Notes: generated by a model not told the origin, from the sequence alone. Shown: positions 35,803 to 44,386, counted from the stretch's first letter. The stretch: 64,000 bases of DNA from Rhizobacter sp. Root1238 (GCF_001425825.1 NZ_LMDM01000049.1:193841-257840), one strand, 5' to 3'. Made by a program: numbers and translations.

Positions 35803-36068
35803 CGGGCGGCCCTGCGCGGCGTGCGGGCGGCGACCGGTGCCGCCGGTCTCGCCGGCACCGGCTTCACGAACGACAGCCCCGGCTCGTTCGACTGCGCGGC
35901 GCGCAGCATCAGCTGGCAGATGTCGCCGTAGCTCAGCGCGGGGTGCAACTCGGCCAGCATGCCGACGCGCATCCAGTGCTCGGCCTGCGCATTGATCGAG
36001 CGGCTCAGCGCGTCGCTTGCGCTGCGCAGGTTGTCGTGCATCTGGTCTGAAATCTTGACGATTCCCAT
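35799..36068 (-). CDS. ParD-like DNA-binding protein
   Basis: An 89-residue protein with a ribbon-helix-helix-like N-terminus (MGIVKISDQMHDNLRSASDALSRSINAQAEHWMRVGML) as in ParD-type antitoxins, and an Ala/Pro/Arg tail. No ParE-like toxin is adjacent; the coupled partner is map instead. It may autoregulate through the repeats at 36092-36117 just upstream. Whether it serves as an antitoxin or simply a repressor of map cannot be decided from sequence. Confidence 0.82.
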   Translation of the reverse strand: MGIVKISDQMHDNLRSASDALSRSINAQAEHWMRVGMLAELHPALSYGDICQLMLRAAQSNEPGLSFVKPVPARPAAPVAARTPRRAAR

Positions 36069-36091
36069 GGTGTGCGATCTGGAGGTGTGTT

Positions 36092-36117
36092 GTATGAAAC
36101 GTATACGGTTCGTATAT
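36092..36117 (-). promoter_or_regulatory. AT-rich operator/promoter of the parD-like-map operon
   Basis: A locally AT-rich island has GTAT repeated at 36092, 36101 and 36112 (about one helical turn apart) around a perfect CGTATACG palindrome. Reverse-strand TATACG copies can serve as -10 boxes. The overlap of promoter and repeats fits autorepression by the ribbon-helix-helix protein. Confidence 0.5.
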
Positions 36118-36274
36118 TAGCAGACGCCGGCGGGCGGCGGCTGCGGGGTGGTCCGAAGTCGCACTTCGGGCGACTGCGCCGCGACGGCAAGGCGCAGAAG
36201 TACATGTCTCCCGTGGGCGGCCCGACGCCGCACTCGAACAATCGGGCCTTTCGGCACCGGTCGCAGGGGATCAC

Positions 36275-37057
36275 ATGGGACGTCGTTCGAGACTGCTGAT
36301 GGCGATGGGGATGGCGGCGCTGCTCGGCGCCTGCGGTGGCGGTGGCGGCGGCAGCGCGGCGGCCGACGCGGGTGGCGGCAGTGGCGGTGGCACGACCCCC
36401 GCGACGGTCCCGACCGTCGCGGCCGGCTGGTGGACCGGCAGCACCACCGACCACCGCGCGCTGACCGGCCTGGTCTTCGCCGACGGCAGCTTCAGCATCC
36501 TCTATTCCGCACAGGACGCGCCCGATTCGGTGGCCGGCCTGGTGCAAGGCAGCGGCGCCGGTGTCGACGGGGCGTTCGCGTCGACCGATGCGATCGACTT
36601 CCGGCTCGCCGACGGCACGGTCGCCGCCACCCCGTTCAGCGCCACCACCGTCGCGCAGCAGCGCTTCGACGGCAGCCTGTTCGACGACGGGCTCGGCTTC
36701 ACGAGCACCTTCAACCCCGCGTTTGCACGCACCGCCGCGCTCGAGGACGTGGCCGGCCCCTACGACGCGCAGGCGGCGCGGCCCGATGACAGCCTGACGG
36801 CAACACTGTCGATCGACGCGCAAGGCGTGCTCAGCGGCAGCGGCACCGGCTGCCGCATCGACGGCTCGCTGGCGCCGCGCAGCGACGCCAACGCCTACGG
36901 CATCGTGCTCGCGTTCCGCGGTGACGACTGCGCCTCCGACGGGCTGGCGTTCAGCGGCATCGCGTTCTTCGATGCCGACACCCGCTCGCTGTACGTGATG
37001 GCGCCGAACGCGACCCGCAGCGACGCGCTGGTGGTCCGCGCCACCCGCTCCGACTGA
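36275..37057 (+). CDS. Predicted lipoprotein
   Basis: The 260-residue product has a lipobox (LLGAC, lipidated Cys at about residue 20) followed by Gly/Ala-rich spacer, so it is exported and lipid-anchored. The mature part looks like a small beta-rich domain with repeats of the form GLVFADGSFSILYSA and ATLSIDAQGVLSGSGTGCRIDGSL, seen in uncharacterised outer-membrane lipoproteins. AGGGG precedes the ATG. It lies 67 bp ahead of the CHAT-like gene on the same strand, and may be independent. Function unknown. Confidence 0.78.
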   Translation: MGRRSRLLMAMGMAALLGACGGGGGGSAAADAGGGSGGGTTPATVPTVAAGWWTGSTTDHRALTGLVFADGSFSILYSAQDAPDSVAGLVQGSGAGVDGAFASTDAIDFRLADGTVAATPFSATTVAQQRFDGSLFDDGLGFTSTFNPAFARTAALEDVAGPYDAQAARPDDSLTATLSIDAQGVLSGSGTGCRIDGSLAPRSDANAYGIVLAFRGDDCASDGLAFSGIAFFDADTRSLYVMAPNATRSDALVVRATRSD

Positions 37058-37124
37058 CGCCGACGGGGCGACAGGCCCGAGGCCCGATAGACTCCGCGCG
37101 GCCTGCCCGAGCCCGGAGAACCCC

Positions 37125-39509
37125 ATGCCCCCGCGAAACGAAGCCGACGGCTTCCTGACCCGCATCCAGATCGTCACCGCCACCCGGCGCTACCGGCTTG
37201 GCGGCCCCGGCACGGTGCCGGACCCGGCGGTGCGCGCCCGCTCGCTCGCCGACGAGGCGATGCGCTGGAGCTACGTGCTGCGCAGCCGCGAGCGCTGGCG
37301 CGACATGCCCGATGTGGCCGACCGCCACCAGGCCGATGCCACCGCGACGCTGCACGCCTTCGGGCTGACCGACGAGGCGCTGCGCGAGATCGCGCAGGCC
37401 GGCCGCGCCGTCGTGACGATGCCGTTCGAGACCGAGAGCGTCGGCTGGGAGGGACGCATCTTTCCGTGGGAGTTCGTGCTGTCGCGCGCGACGCGGCGCT
37501 ACCGGCGCACGGGCGGGGCCGCGGCCTCGGGCGGGCACGGCCTGACGGTGATGCGCCACCTCGACCTCGCCGAGCGGCCGCCGTTGCCGGTGCGCCGCAT
37601 GGACGGCCGGGTGCTGGTCGTGCAAAGCCTGCCCGGCGCGCTGGCGCAGGCCTATGACGCCACCGACGAGACCGAGCGCGTGCGCCGCGCCTTCGGGCTG
37701 TCCGGCGACGACCCGCGCTGGCGCGTGGCCGCGAACCCGACGCTGGCCGAACTGGCGGCGCTGTGCGCGGCGTTCCGGCCGGAGGTGGTGCATTTCTGCG
37801 GCTTCGACAACCACGAAGGCATCGCGCAGCTGGCCAACGGCGCCGCTACCGATGTCGCGGTGACGCTGCGCGACGAGCGGCGCAGCGCCGCCGAGTGGCA
37901 GCGCGACGACAAGGGGGTGGTCGACGGCTGCCTGATGCGGCGCAGCGACGCCCTGCCGGTGATGGTGGCGCCGCCCGAGCTGGCGCATGCGCTGACCGGC
38001 GGCGGCCGGCACCGCCCGTTCTTCGTCGGGCTGAACCTGTGGAACTCGGCGGCCCGCGTCGCTCCGCAGCTGCTGCCGGCCGGCGTGCTGGCCGCGATGG
38101 GCTTCCAGGATGCGTTCGACGACGCGCTGGCCGGCTACTTCTTCGAGACGCTGTATGCGCAGCTCGCGGCACAGGCGTGGAACCTGCCGGTCGCGTTCGA
38201 GCAAGCCTGGGCCGCGACGCGCTCGCAGGTCGACCTGGTGCCGGGCACCGGCATCGCGCTGTGGGCACGGGCGCCGCTGGTCGCGCAGCGCAGTGCACCG
38301 CACCTCGCCCGGCCGGCGGCCGCGGCCGCGCGTGCGCCGTCGGTGTCGCGGGCCTTGCTGCGCGCCGTCGTCGAACCGCGCACCGAATTCAACTACGCCG
38401 AACTGCACAACCAGGGCGACCCCGCCGAGAAGCGCAGCGCGCTGTTCCACCGCTTCGAGCTGCGCGGCGCGGTCACGCAACCGCCGACGCGGGCGCAGGT
38501 GCTGGTCGAGCTGAACTGCGGCATCGAACGCGCGCGCTACGAGGCCGAGATCGAGCTGACGCAGGAGCGCACCAGCCTCGGTGCGCGCATCAAGATGCCG
38601 CTGACCGCGCGGCTGATGCGCTCGGTCTCCGAAGCGGTCGTCAGCAGCCTGTTCGTGCAGGTGGTGGTCGGCGGCCGGGTGATCCACAAGGACACCTACG
38701 CGATGCGGCTGATGCCGGTCGACCAGTGGCTGGACAACAGCACCAGCGGCGTCTGGTTGCCGTCGTTCGTGCTGCCGCGCGACCCGGCGGTCGAGCGCGC
38801 GATCACGCTCGCGCAGCGCTATGTGCGGGTGATCCGCGACGACCCGAGCGCCGGCTTCGAGGGCTACCAGTCGTCGTCGTCCGCCGACCCGGCCAGCCTC
38901 GAGAACGTCGACCTGCAGGTCGAGGCGATCTGGTCGGCGCTGCTGCACGAATGGGACCTCGGCTACATCAACCCGCCGCCCACCTACAACCGCGCGCTGG
39001 ATTCGCAGCGCCTGCGCACGCCCAGCGCGGTGCGCGCGGCGCGCATGGGCACCTGCATCGACCTGACGCTGCTGTTCGCCGCCTGCCTGGAGCTGGTCGA
39101 CATCCACCCGGTGGTGTTCCTGCTCGACGGCCATGCATTGCCGGGCTATTGGCGCCACCGCGACTACCAGTTCGCGTACCGCGAGGTGATCGACCCGGGC
39201 GATGCGGTGCCGTTGAGCGACGAGCACCGCACCGGCTCGCCCGGCGCGCAGACGCGGCCGTGGCGGGCCGGCCGGGCCAGCTACCGCGAGGTGTGGGGGC
39301 TGATCCGCGACGGCAAGCTGGCGCCGCTGGAGAGCGTGCGCCTGACCGAGCACTGCGGCTTCCGCGAGGCGCGCGAGGCCGGCGTGCAGGCGCTCAGCGA
39401 GCCGCGCGATTTCGATTCGATCCTCGACATCGCGATCGCGCGCGAGCACCAGGTCACGCCGCTGCCGATCGTGGCGCCGGCCGCATTGGCACTCGGGGAG
39501 CGCGCATGA
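37125..39509 (+). CDS. Degenerate CHAT domain fused to transglutaminase-like protease domain
   Basis: A 794-residue soluble protein. Residues about 160-370 follow the CHAT (caspase-like) pattern. VVHFCGFDN (221-229) stands where active CHATs have HFxGHG, and VGLNLWNSA (301-309) where they have LNACxS, so both catalytic residues are missing. After a beta-sandwich-like part (about 440-545) the LPSFVLPRDPAV segment leads to a transglutaminase-like core. Its Cys644 lies in GTCIDLTLLFAACLEL, His670 in DGHALPGYW, with Asp690 a possible third residue, followed by FDSILDIAIA...PLPI. The same core occurs at the N-terminus of DUF4011-type helicases. It overlaps the following hydrolase by 4 bp. Probably a conflict or signalling protein; function unknown. 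Confidence 0.75.
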   Translation: MPPRNEADGFLTRIQIVTATRRYRLGGPGTVPDPAVRARSLADEAMRWSYVLRSRERWRDMPDVADRHQADATATLHAFGLTDEALREIAQAGRAVVTMPFETESVGWEGRIFPWEFVLSRATRRYRRTGGAAASGGHGLTVMRHLDLAERPPLPVRRMDGRVLVVQSLPGALAQAYDATDETERVRRAFGLSGDDPRWRVAANPTLAELAALCAAFRPEVVHFCGFDNHEGIAQLANGAATDVAVTLRDERRSAAEWQRDDKGVVDGCLMRRSDALPVMVAPPELAHALTGGGRHRPFFVGLNLWNSAARVAPQLLPAGVLAAMGFQDAFDDALAGYFFETLYAQLAAQAWNLPVAFEQAWAATRSQVDLVPGTGIALWARAPLVAQRSAPHLARPAAAAARAPSVSRALLRAVVEPRTEFNYAELHNQGDPAEKRSALFHRFELRGAVTQPPTRAQVLVELNCGIERARYEAEIELTQERTSLGARIKMPLTARLMRSVSEAVVSSLFVQVVVGGRVIHKDTYAMRLMPVDQWLDNSTSGVWLPSFVLPRDPAVERAITLAQRYVRVIRDDPSAGFEGYQSSSSADPASLENVDLQVEAIWSALLHEWDLGYINPPPTYNRALDSQRLRTPSAVRAARMGTCIDLTLLFAACLELVDIHPVVFLLDGHALPGYWRHRDYQFAYREVIDPGDAVPLSDEHRTGSPGAQTRPWRAGRASYREVWGLIRDGKLAPLESVRLTEHCGFREAREAGVQALSEPRDFDSILDIAIAREHQVTPLPIVAPAALALGERA

Positions 39510-40837
39510 ACGACGCCCTCATGACCAGCGATCCGCTGCCGTTCAGCGCCGCACCGTGGGCGGCGGTCGATGCGCGGCTCGGGCTGAGCGAGCCGGCGCC
39601 CGCGCAGGCCGCGGCGCTGCCGATCTCGATGCGGCGGCGCCGCGGCTTCACGCCGTCGATGGCCGATCCGCGCGCGAGCGTCAGCCTGCGCGACGACGAC
39701 GGCGTGCTGCGCTGGAACTACCAGCCGCCGGCCGCCCAGGTGCTGCGCGGCCGGTCGCGGCGGGCCGGTTGGTTCGGCTTCGGCGACCTGCTGCAGCGCT
39801 TCGAGTACGACGACATCGGGCCGAACCGGGTGGCGCAGTCGCTGGTCGCGCTCGACGCCCGGCTCACGCCGCACCAGGGGCTGCGCCAGTGGCTCGGCGG
39901 CGCGCTGGTGCCGGCGCCCGCGCCGCGGCCCGGCGGCGCGCAGCGCACGCTGCTGCTGCTGCACGGCACCTTCAGCAACAGCGACATGTGGTTCGACCAG
40001 CTCGGCGCGACGCCGGCCGGCGTCGCGCTGCTCGCGCAGTGGCAGCAGGTCTACGGCGAGCGCATCTTCGCGTTCGACCACCCGACGCTGTCGGTCGCGC
40101 CGTGGCTGAACGCGCTCGACCTGCAGCGTGCGCTGCGCGGCATCGACGGGCCGATCGACATCGTGTGCCACAGCCGCGGCGGGCTGGTCGCCTCGTGGCT
40201 GCTGCGGCTCGCGCCGGTGCGGGTGCAGCAGGTGGTGTTCGTCGGCTCGCCGCTCGGCGGCACCAGCCTCGCGTCGCCGCACCGCTTGCGTGCCGCGCTC
40301 GACATGCTGGCCAACATCGCGAACGCGCTGTCGCTGGCGGGGCAGGCGGCGAGCACGGTGTTCCCGCTGGCCGCCGGCGCGGCCGGGCTCGCCAAGGTGC
40401 TGGGCAAGACGCTGCAGCTCGGCGCGGCGCTGCCGCTGGCCGACGCGGCGGTGGCGCTGGTGCCGGGCCTCGCGAGCCAGCAGCGCGTCACCGACAACGC
40501 CGAGACGCGCGCGCTGTTCGGCGACCGCTGGCTGGTGCAGCCGAAGTTCGCGGTGGTGACGGCCGACTTCGAGCCCAACCTCGACGAGCCGGCCTGGAAG
40601 TTCTGGACGCGTTTCAGAAGCCCCGGCCTGCAGCTCGCGGCCCTCGGTGCCGACATCGTGTTCCCCGGCGCCAACGACCTGGTCGTCGACACCGGGTCGA
40701 TGAGCTTCTTCGGCGAGCCGGCGCAAGGCTCGCCGGAGGTGTTGTCGCTCGGCAGGACGGCGACGACCTTCCACACCAACTACTTTCGCGATGCGGCGGT
40801 GTTGAAATTCATCGCTGGCTTGTCGCCGGCGGGCTGA
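39506..40837 (+). CDS. Serine hydrolase partner of the CHAT-like protein
   Basis: A 443-residue alpha/beta hydrolase with a 145-residue N-terminal extension. The triad is visible: oxyanion segment LLLLHGTFSNSDMWF, nucleophile Ser223 in CHSRGG (Cys replaces the first Gly), Asp391 in GANDLVVDTGSM, and His423 in TFHTNYF. The fold resembles PGAP1/triacylglycerol-lipase-like enzymes. No signal peptide is seen, so it acts in the cytosol, where a lipase could attack the cell's own membrane. ATGA coupling to the CHAT-like gene suggests a regulator-effector pair. Its 3' end overlaps a convergent reductase gene by 58 bp. Confidence 0.82.
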   Translation: MNDALMTSDPLPFSAAPWAAVDARLGLSEPAPAQAAALPISMRRRRGFTPSMADPRASVSLRDDDGVLRWNYQPPAAQVLRGRSRRAGWFGFGDLLQRFEYDDIGPNRVAQSLVALDARLTPHQGLRQWLGGALVPAPAPRPGGAQRTLLLLHGTFSNSDMWFDQLGATPAGVALLAQWQQVYGERIFAFDHPTLSVAPWLNALDLQRALRGIDGPIDIVCHSRGGLVASWLLRLAPVRVQQVVFVGSPLGGTSLASPHRLRAALDMLANIANALSLAGQAASTVFPLAAGAAGLAKVLGKTLQLGAALPLADAAVALVPGLASQQRVTDNAETRALFGDRWLVQPKFAVVTADFEPNLDEPAWKFWTRFRSPGLQLAALGADIVFPGANDLVVDTGSMSFFGEPAQGSPEVLSLGRTATTFHTNYFRDAAVLKFIAGLSPAG

Positions 40838-41829
40838 CGCCGGGCGTCCAGGCAGCCCAAGCCGACCAGCGTGGCCTCGATGGCCTCGTCCAGCGGCGTG
40901 TGCGGCTCCCGGCCCAGCACCGCGAGCAGCCGGTCGTTGGCCAGCCGCACCGGCCGCTGCCACAGATAGCGCATCTCCATCATTTCGCGCAGCGTCGCGA
41001 CGAACGGCGCCATCAGGCGCAGCAGCCACCACGGCGTGCGCGTGATGCGCGGTGTCTGCCCGGTGCGGCGCGCGACCACGCGCTGCACCGCCTCGGCGAT
41101 CTGCCGGCCGGTCGCATCCCAGTGCCCGCCGAGGTGGAAGCGCTCGAATGCCGCCAGGCTGTCGCGCCGGCCCAGCAGCTCGACCATCGTGCGTGCGACG
41201 TCCGGCAGGTAGGCCCATTGGTGGCCCACGCCGGCGTCGGCCGGGTTGCTGATGGCCGTCACCGGCTGGCCCGGCTTCAGCATGCCTTGCGACAACCAGC
41301 TGTTGCCGAGCTTCGGCCCGAAGAAGTCGCCGGACCGCACGATCAGCACGCGCGCGCCCTGGCGGCTGGCCGCCGCCAGCCGTTCCTCCATCTGCACGCG
41401 GATCGCGCCCTTGCGGGTCTGCGGGTGCTGCGGCGACTCTTCCCGCAGCAACGGGAACGCATCCGGCCCGAAGTTGTAGACCGTGCCCGGCAGCACGATG
41501 GTCGCGCGCTGCGCGATGGCGGCGGCGATCGTGTTGTCGACCATCGGCAGCACCAGCTCGGCCCAGCGGCGGTAGCCCGGCGGGTTGACCGCGTGCACGA
41601 TCACCGCGCAGCCCTCGGCAGCCCGCATCACGTCGGCACGCTGCATCGCGTCGCCGCGCAGCCAGGTGATGCCGTCGCGTTGCTGCACGGCCTCGGTGGC
41701 GCCGCGCTGCAGCGCGCGCACCGTCCAGCCGGCGTCGCGCAGCTGGCGGGCGACCTCGCCGCCGATGCCGCCAGTGGCGCCCAGCACCAGGGCTGTCTTG
41801 TCGTCGCTGCGGGTGTTGCCGTTGTTCAT
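40780..41829 (-). CDS. NAD(P)-dependent epimerase/reductase (extended SDR)
   Basis: A 349-residue Rossmann-fold protein: dinucleotide loop LGATGGIGGEVARQL near the start, NPPG segment, and the active-site region VYNFGPDAFPL (Tyr at the YxxxK-like position, though the Lys is not in register). It resembles NAD-dependent epimerases/dehydratases of the atypical SDR group. The start at 41829 is chosen because GGAG lies 7 bp upstream; an upstream in-frame ATG at 41856 lacks one. It is divergent from a LysR regulator, the classic arrangement for a regulated target. Substrate unknown. Confidence 0.85.
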   Translation of the reverse strand: MNNGNTRSDDKTALVLGATGGIGGEVARQLRDAGWTVRALQRGATEAVQQRDGITWLRGDAMQRADVMRAAEGCAVIVHAVNPPGYRRWAELVLPMVDNTIAAAIAQRATIVLPGTVYNFGPDAFPLLREESPQHPQTRKGAIRVQMEERLAAASRQGARVLIVRSGDFFGPKLGNSWLSQGMLKPGQPVTAISNPADAGVGHQWAYLPDVARTMVELLGRRDSLAAFERFHLGGHWDATGRQIAEAVQRVVARRTGQTPRITRTPWWLLRLMAPFVATLREMMEMRYLWQRPVRLANDRLLAVLGREPHTPLDEAIEATLVGLGCLDARRQPAGDKPAMNFNTAASRK

Positions 41830-41892
41830 GTCGATCTCCAGGTGGGTGGTGGGCATGGACTGAATTCTGGAGATGGAGGCGCTCGGATGGAA

Positions 41893-41920
41893 TTGCCGAA
41901 CATCGCGCTGCGGCTATACA
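41893..41920 (+). promoter_or_regulatory. Sigma-70 promoter of the LysR gene, leaderless
   Basis: TTGCCG (41893-41898), 16-bp spacer, TATACA (41915-41920). The -10 ends only 7 bp before the ATG at 41928, so the transcript would begin at or next to the start codon. Confidence 0.55.
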
Positions 41921-41927
41921 TTTATGC

Positions 41928-42854
41928 ATGACATCGAAGATCGGCTGGGAGCTCTACCGCTCATTCCTAGGCGTGCTCGAAGAAGGCTCGCTGTCCGGTG
42001 CGGCGCGCGCGCTCGGCATCACGCAGCCGACCGTCGGCCGGCATGTCGCGGCGCTCGAACAGGCGCTCGGCGTCGTGCTGTTCACGCGCTCGCAGACCGG
42101 CCTGCTGCCCACCGAGGCGGCCCGGTCGCTGCAGCCTTATGCCGAGGCGATGCAGAGCACGGCAGCGGCGCTGGAGCGGGCGGCCGGTGGCCAGGGCGGC
42201 GGGGATGGTGCCGTCAAGGGCACGGTGCGCATCAGCTGCGCCGACATCATCGGCGTCGAGGTACTGCCGCCGATGCTGGCCGGGCTGCACGAGGCGCATC
42301 CGCAGCTGAAGATCGAGCTGGTGCTGACCGACAAGCTGCAGGACCTGCTGCGCCGCGAGGCCGACATCGCGGTGCGCATGGTGCAGCCGAAGCAGGAGCA
42401 GCTGATCGCGCGCCACATCGGCAGCATCGAGCTGGGCCTGCATGCGCACCGCGACTACCTCGAACGCCGCGGCACGCCGCGCCGGCCCGAGGACCTCGCC
42501 GGCCACGCGACGATCGGCTACGACCAGCCGTCGGCGTGGGTGCGCCAGGCCGAGAAGGCCTTGCACGGCATGCGGCGCGAGACCTTCACGCTGCGCAGCG
42601 ACAGCAACCTGGCGCAACTGGCGCTGATCCGCGCCGGTGCGGGCATCGGCATGTGCCAGGTGCCGCTGGCCCGGCGCGATGCCAACCTGGTGCGGCTGCT
42701 GCCGAAGCTGATCGCGCTGCCGCTCGGCACCTGGGTCACGATGCACGAGGACCTGCGCAGCAGCCCGCGTTGCCGGGTCGCGTTCGACGCGCTGGTGGCC
42801 GGCCTGACGGACTACATCGACCCCAAGCGAACCCCAAGCCAAACCGCGCGATGA
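41928..42854 (+). CDS. LysR-family transcriptional regulator
   Basis: The 308-residue regulator has an N-terminal winged helix (YRSFLGVLEEGSLSGAARALGITQPTVGRHVAALEQALG) and a periplasmic-binding-protein-like effector domain (from about 95, GTVRISCADIIGVEVLPPML). The start is fixed by the helix-turn-helix register. It lies divergent to the SDR gene with a 98-bp gap and most likely controls that gene and itself. The inducer is not known. No ribosome site is present, in keeping with the predicted leaderless mRNA. Confidence 0.93.
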   Translation: MTSKIGWELYRSFLGVLEEGSLSGAARALGITQPTVGRHVAALEQALGVVLFTRSQTGLLPTEAARSLQPYAEAMQSTAAALERAAGGQGGGDGAVKGTVRISCADIIGVEVLPPMLAGLHEAHPQLKIELVLTDKLQDLLRREADIAVRMVQPKQEQLIARHIGSIELGLHAHRDYLERRGTPRRPEDLAGHATIGYDQPSAWVRQAEKALHGMRRETFTLRSDSNLAQLALIRAGAGIGMCQVPLARRDANLVRLLPKLIALPLGTWVTMHEDLRSSPRCRVAFDALVAGLTDYIDPKRTPSQTAR

Positions 42855-42885
42855 TGCAGGCCTGCGCCGCCTCCGATCCGCCACC

Positions 42886-43551
42886 TTGACCTCGACCGTG
42901 CTTTCCGCCCCCGCCGCCTCCTGGCCCCGTGCCGCGTTGCGACGCCTTCTTGCGCTGTGGCCGACCAAGCTGGTGGGCATCACCGCCGGCATCTCGCTGT
43001 TCTTCGTGCTGTATTTCTGGGCCGCGCGCTCGCCGCAGGCCGCGCTGACCGTGATGCCGGTGCTCGCGATCGACCGCTGGTTCACGCTGCGCGAGGGCCT
43101 GCTGCCGGTGTACGCGTCGCTGTGGGTCTACGTGTCGCTCGCGCCGGCGTTCTCGAAGGACGGCGGCGAGCTGCTGCGCTACACGGCGCGGGCCGCGCTG
43201 ATGAGCGCGATCGGCTTCGCGTTCTACCTGTTCTACCCGAGCGCGGTGCCGGACTTCGGCGTCGACTGGACGCAGTACGGCAGCCTGCAGTTCCTGCGCG
43301 CGGGCGATGCATCGCGCAATGCGTTCCCGTCGCTTCACGTCTCCTTCGCGGTGCTGACCTGCCACCTGCTGGCGCGGCAGCTGCGCGAGCTCGAGGTGCC
43401 CGTCGTGCTGCGGCTGGCCAACCTGGCCTGGTGCGTCGGCATCGCCTATTCGACGATCGCGATCCGCCAGCATGTCGTGGTGGACGTGATCGGCGGGCTG
43501 GTGCTGGGCGTGGTGGTGGCCGCCGTGCCGCTGCGCGAGCCGGCACGCTGA
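42886..43551 (+). CDS. PAP2-family membrane phosphatase
   Basis: A 221-residue protein with five or six membrane helices. PAP2 motifs FPSLHVSFAVLTCHL (acid/base His) and STIAIRQHVVVDVIGG (nucleophile His and Asp) are intact, with FYPSAVPDFG as in the inositolphosphotransferase-like branch. It hydrolyses a lipid phosphate or transfers lipid head groups on the periplasmic face. The start is TTG 42886 or GTG 42898; neither has a strong ribosome site. It follows the LysR gene by 31 bp and may be read with it. Confidence 0.87.
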   Translation: MTSTVLSAPAASWPRAALRRLLALWPTKLVGITAGISLFFVLYFWAARSPQAALTVMPVLAIDRWFTLREGLLPVYASLWVYVSLAPAFSKDGGELLRYTARAALMSAIGFAFYLFYPSAVPDFGVDWTQYGSLQFLRAGDASRNAFPSLHVSFAVLTCHLLARQLRELEVPVVLRLANLAWCVGIAYSTIAIRQHVVVDVIGGLVLGVVVAAVPLREPAR

Positions 43552-43589
43552 TTGCCCGAACCCGGCTCACAGCAACCCGGGAGCGAGCC

Positions 43590-43997
43590 ATGTTGCAGGA
43601 TGTTCGCATCGTCACCACGTCGATCGCCGTGCCCTGGCAGGTCGTCTACGAGTTCGCGCGCCAGCCGTCGCTGCTGCCGCAGTGGGCCTCGGGGCTGGCG
43701 GCCGGCATCGTCGAGGAGGACGGGCGCTGGTTCGGCGACTCGCCGATGGGCCGGGTGCAGATCGAGATGGCGCCCGACAACCCGTACGGCGTGCTGGACC
43801 ACGACGTCACGCTGCCCGACGGCACGGTGTTCAGCAACCCGATGCGGGCCGTGGCCAACGGCGACGGCTGCGAGCTGAGCTTCACGGTGTTCCGTGCCGA
43901 CGGAGTCGACAGTGCGCAGTTCGAGAAGGACTGCGCGCATGTCGCGGGCGACCTGCAGGCACTGAAGCGCCTGATGGAGAGCCGGGCGCACCGCTGA
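43590..43997 (+). CDS. SRPBCC-fold protein
   Basis: A 135-residue helix-grip (START/SRPBCC) domain: DVRIVTTSIAVPWQVVYEFARQPSLLPQWASGL at the start and a long C-terminal helix (DSAQFEKDCAHVAGDLQALKRLMES). Such domains bind hydrophobic ligands or act as polyketide-type cyclases. It follows the PAP2 gene by 38 bp with a GAGCGAG ribosome site. Ligand unknown. Confidence 0.85.
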   Translation: MLQDVRIVTTSIAVPWQVVYEFARQPSLLPQWASGLAAGIVEEDGRWFGDSPMGRVQIEMAPDNPYGVLDHDVTLPDGTVFSNPMRAVANGDGCELSFTVFRADGVDSAQFEKDCAHVAGDLQALKRLMESRAHR

Positions 43998-44011
43998 ACG
44001 CGGCGTGGCGA

Positions 44012-44386
44012 TCAGGCCTTGGCGTCGGCGATCTGCCTGACCGCGTGTCGCAGCTGCCGGCGCCCCTCGGCGTTGGTCGCGCGCCAGGCGCTCAGCGCGA
44101 GCTGCAGGAACTGCAGCTCGGCCGGCGTCAACCCGTGTGGTTCATGGGCTTCGTCGAGCCAGCCGGCCGCCTGGTCACGCGCCGTCTCGATCTGCCGCGC
44201 GAGCTTGTCCCCGATCGGGCGGCTGCTCTTGATCTGGCTCCACATGCTCGGGCTGATCTGCAGCGCTTGCGCGAACAGCTGCTCCATGCCTTTCGGGGCG
44301 ACGCCGTCGCGCATCTGCTCTTCGGCGAAGCGCTGGAACAGCGTGAGAACGTTCTGTCGGCGCAGCAGGGTGATGTTGTCGGACAC
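44012..44386 (-). CDS. Predicted helix-turn-helix regulator
   Basis: About 124 residues from GTG 44386. The central segment (GVAPKGMEQLFAQALQISPSMWSQIKSSRPIGDKLARQIE) has the spacing of a lambda-repressor-like helix-turn-helix. The rest is helical (LQFLQLALSAWRATNAEGRRQLRHAV). An upstream in-frame ATG at 44446 would add a Pro/Ser-rich head and is less likely. No ribosome site is obvious. Targets unknown; convergent with the SRPBCC gene. Confidence 0.65.
   Translation of the reverse strand: MSDNITLLRRQNVLTLFQRFAEEQMRDGVAPKGMEQLFAQALQISPSMWSQIKSSRPIGDKLARQIETARDQAAGWLDEAHEPHGLTPAELQFLQLALSAWRATNAEGRRQLRHAVRQIADAKA

Noticed and set aside
36093-36119. Eight-codon frame (MKRIRFVY) on the forward strand after a perfect GGAGGTG site
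   Set aside because: It lies over the operator/promoter of the reverse-strand parD-like gene, and no gene with an attenuation logic follows. The ribosome-site match is probably chance or the complement of the leader.
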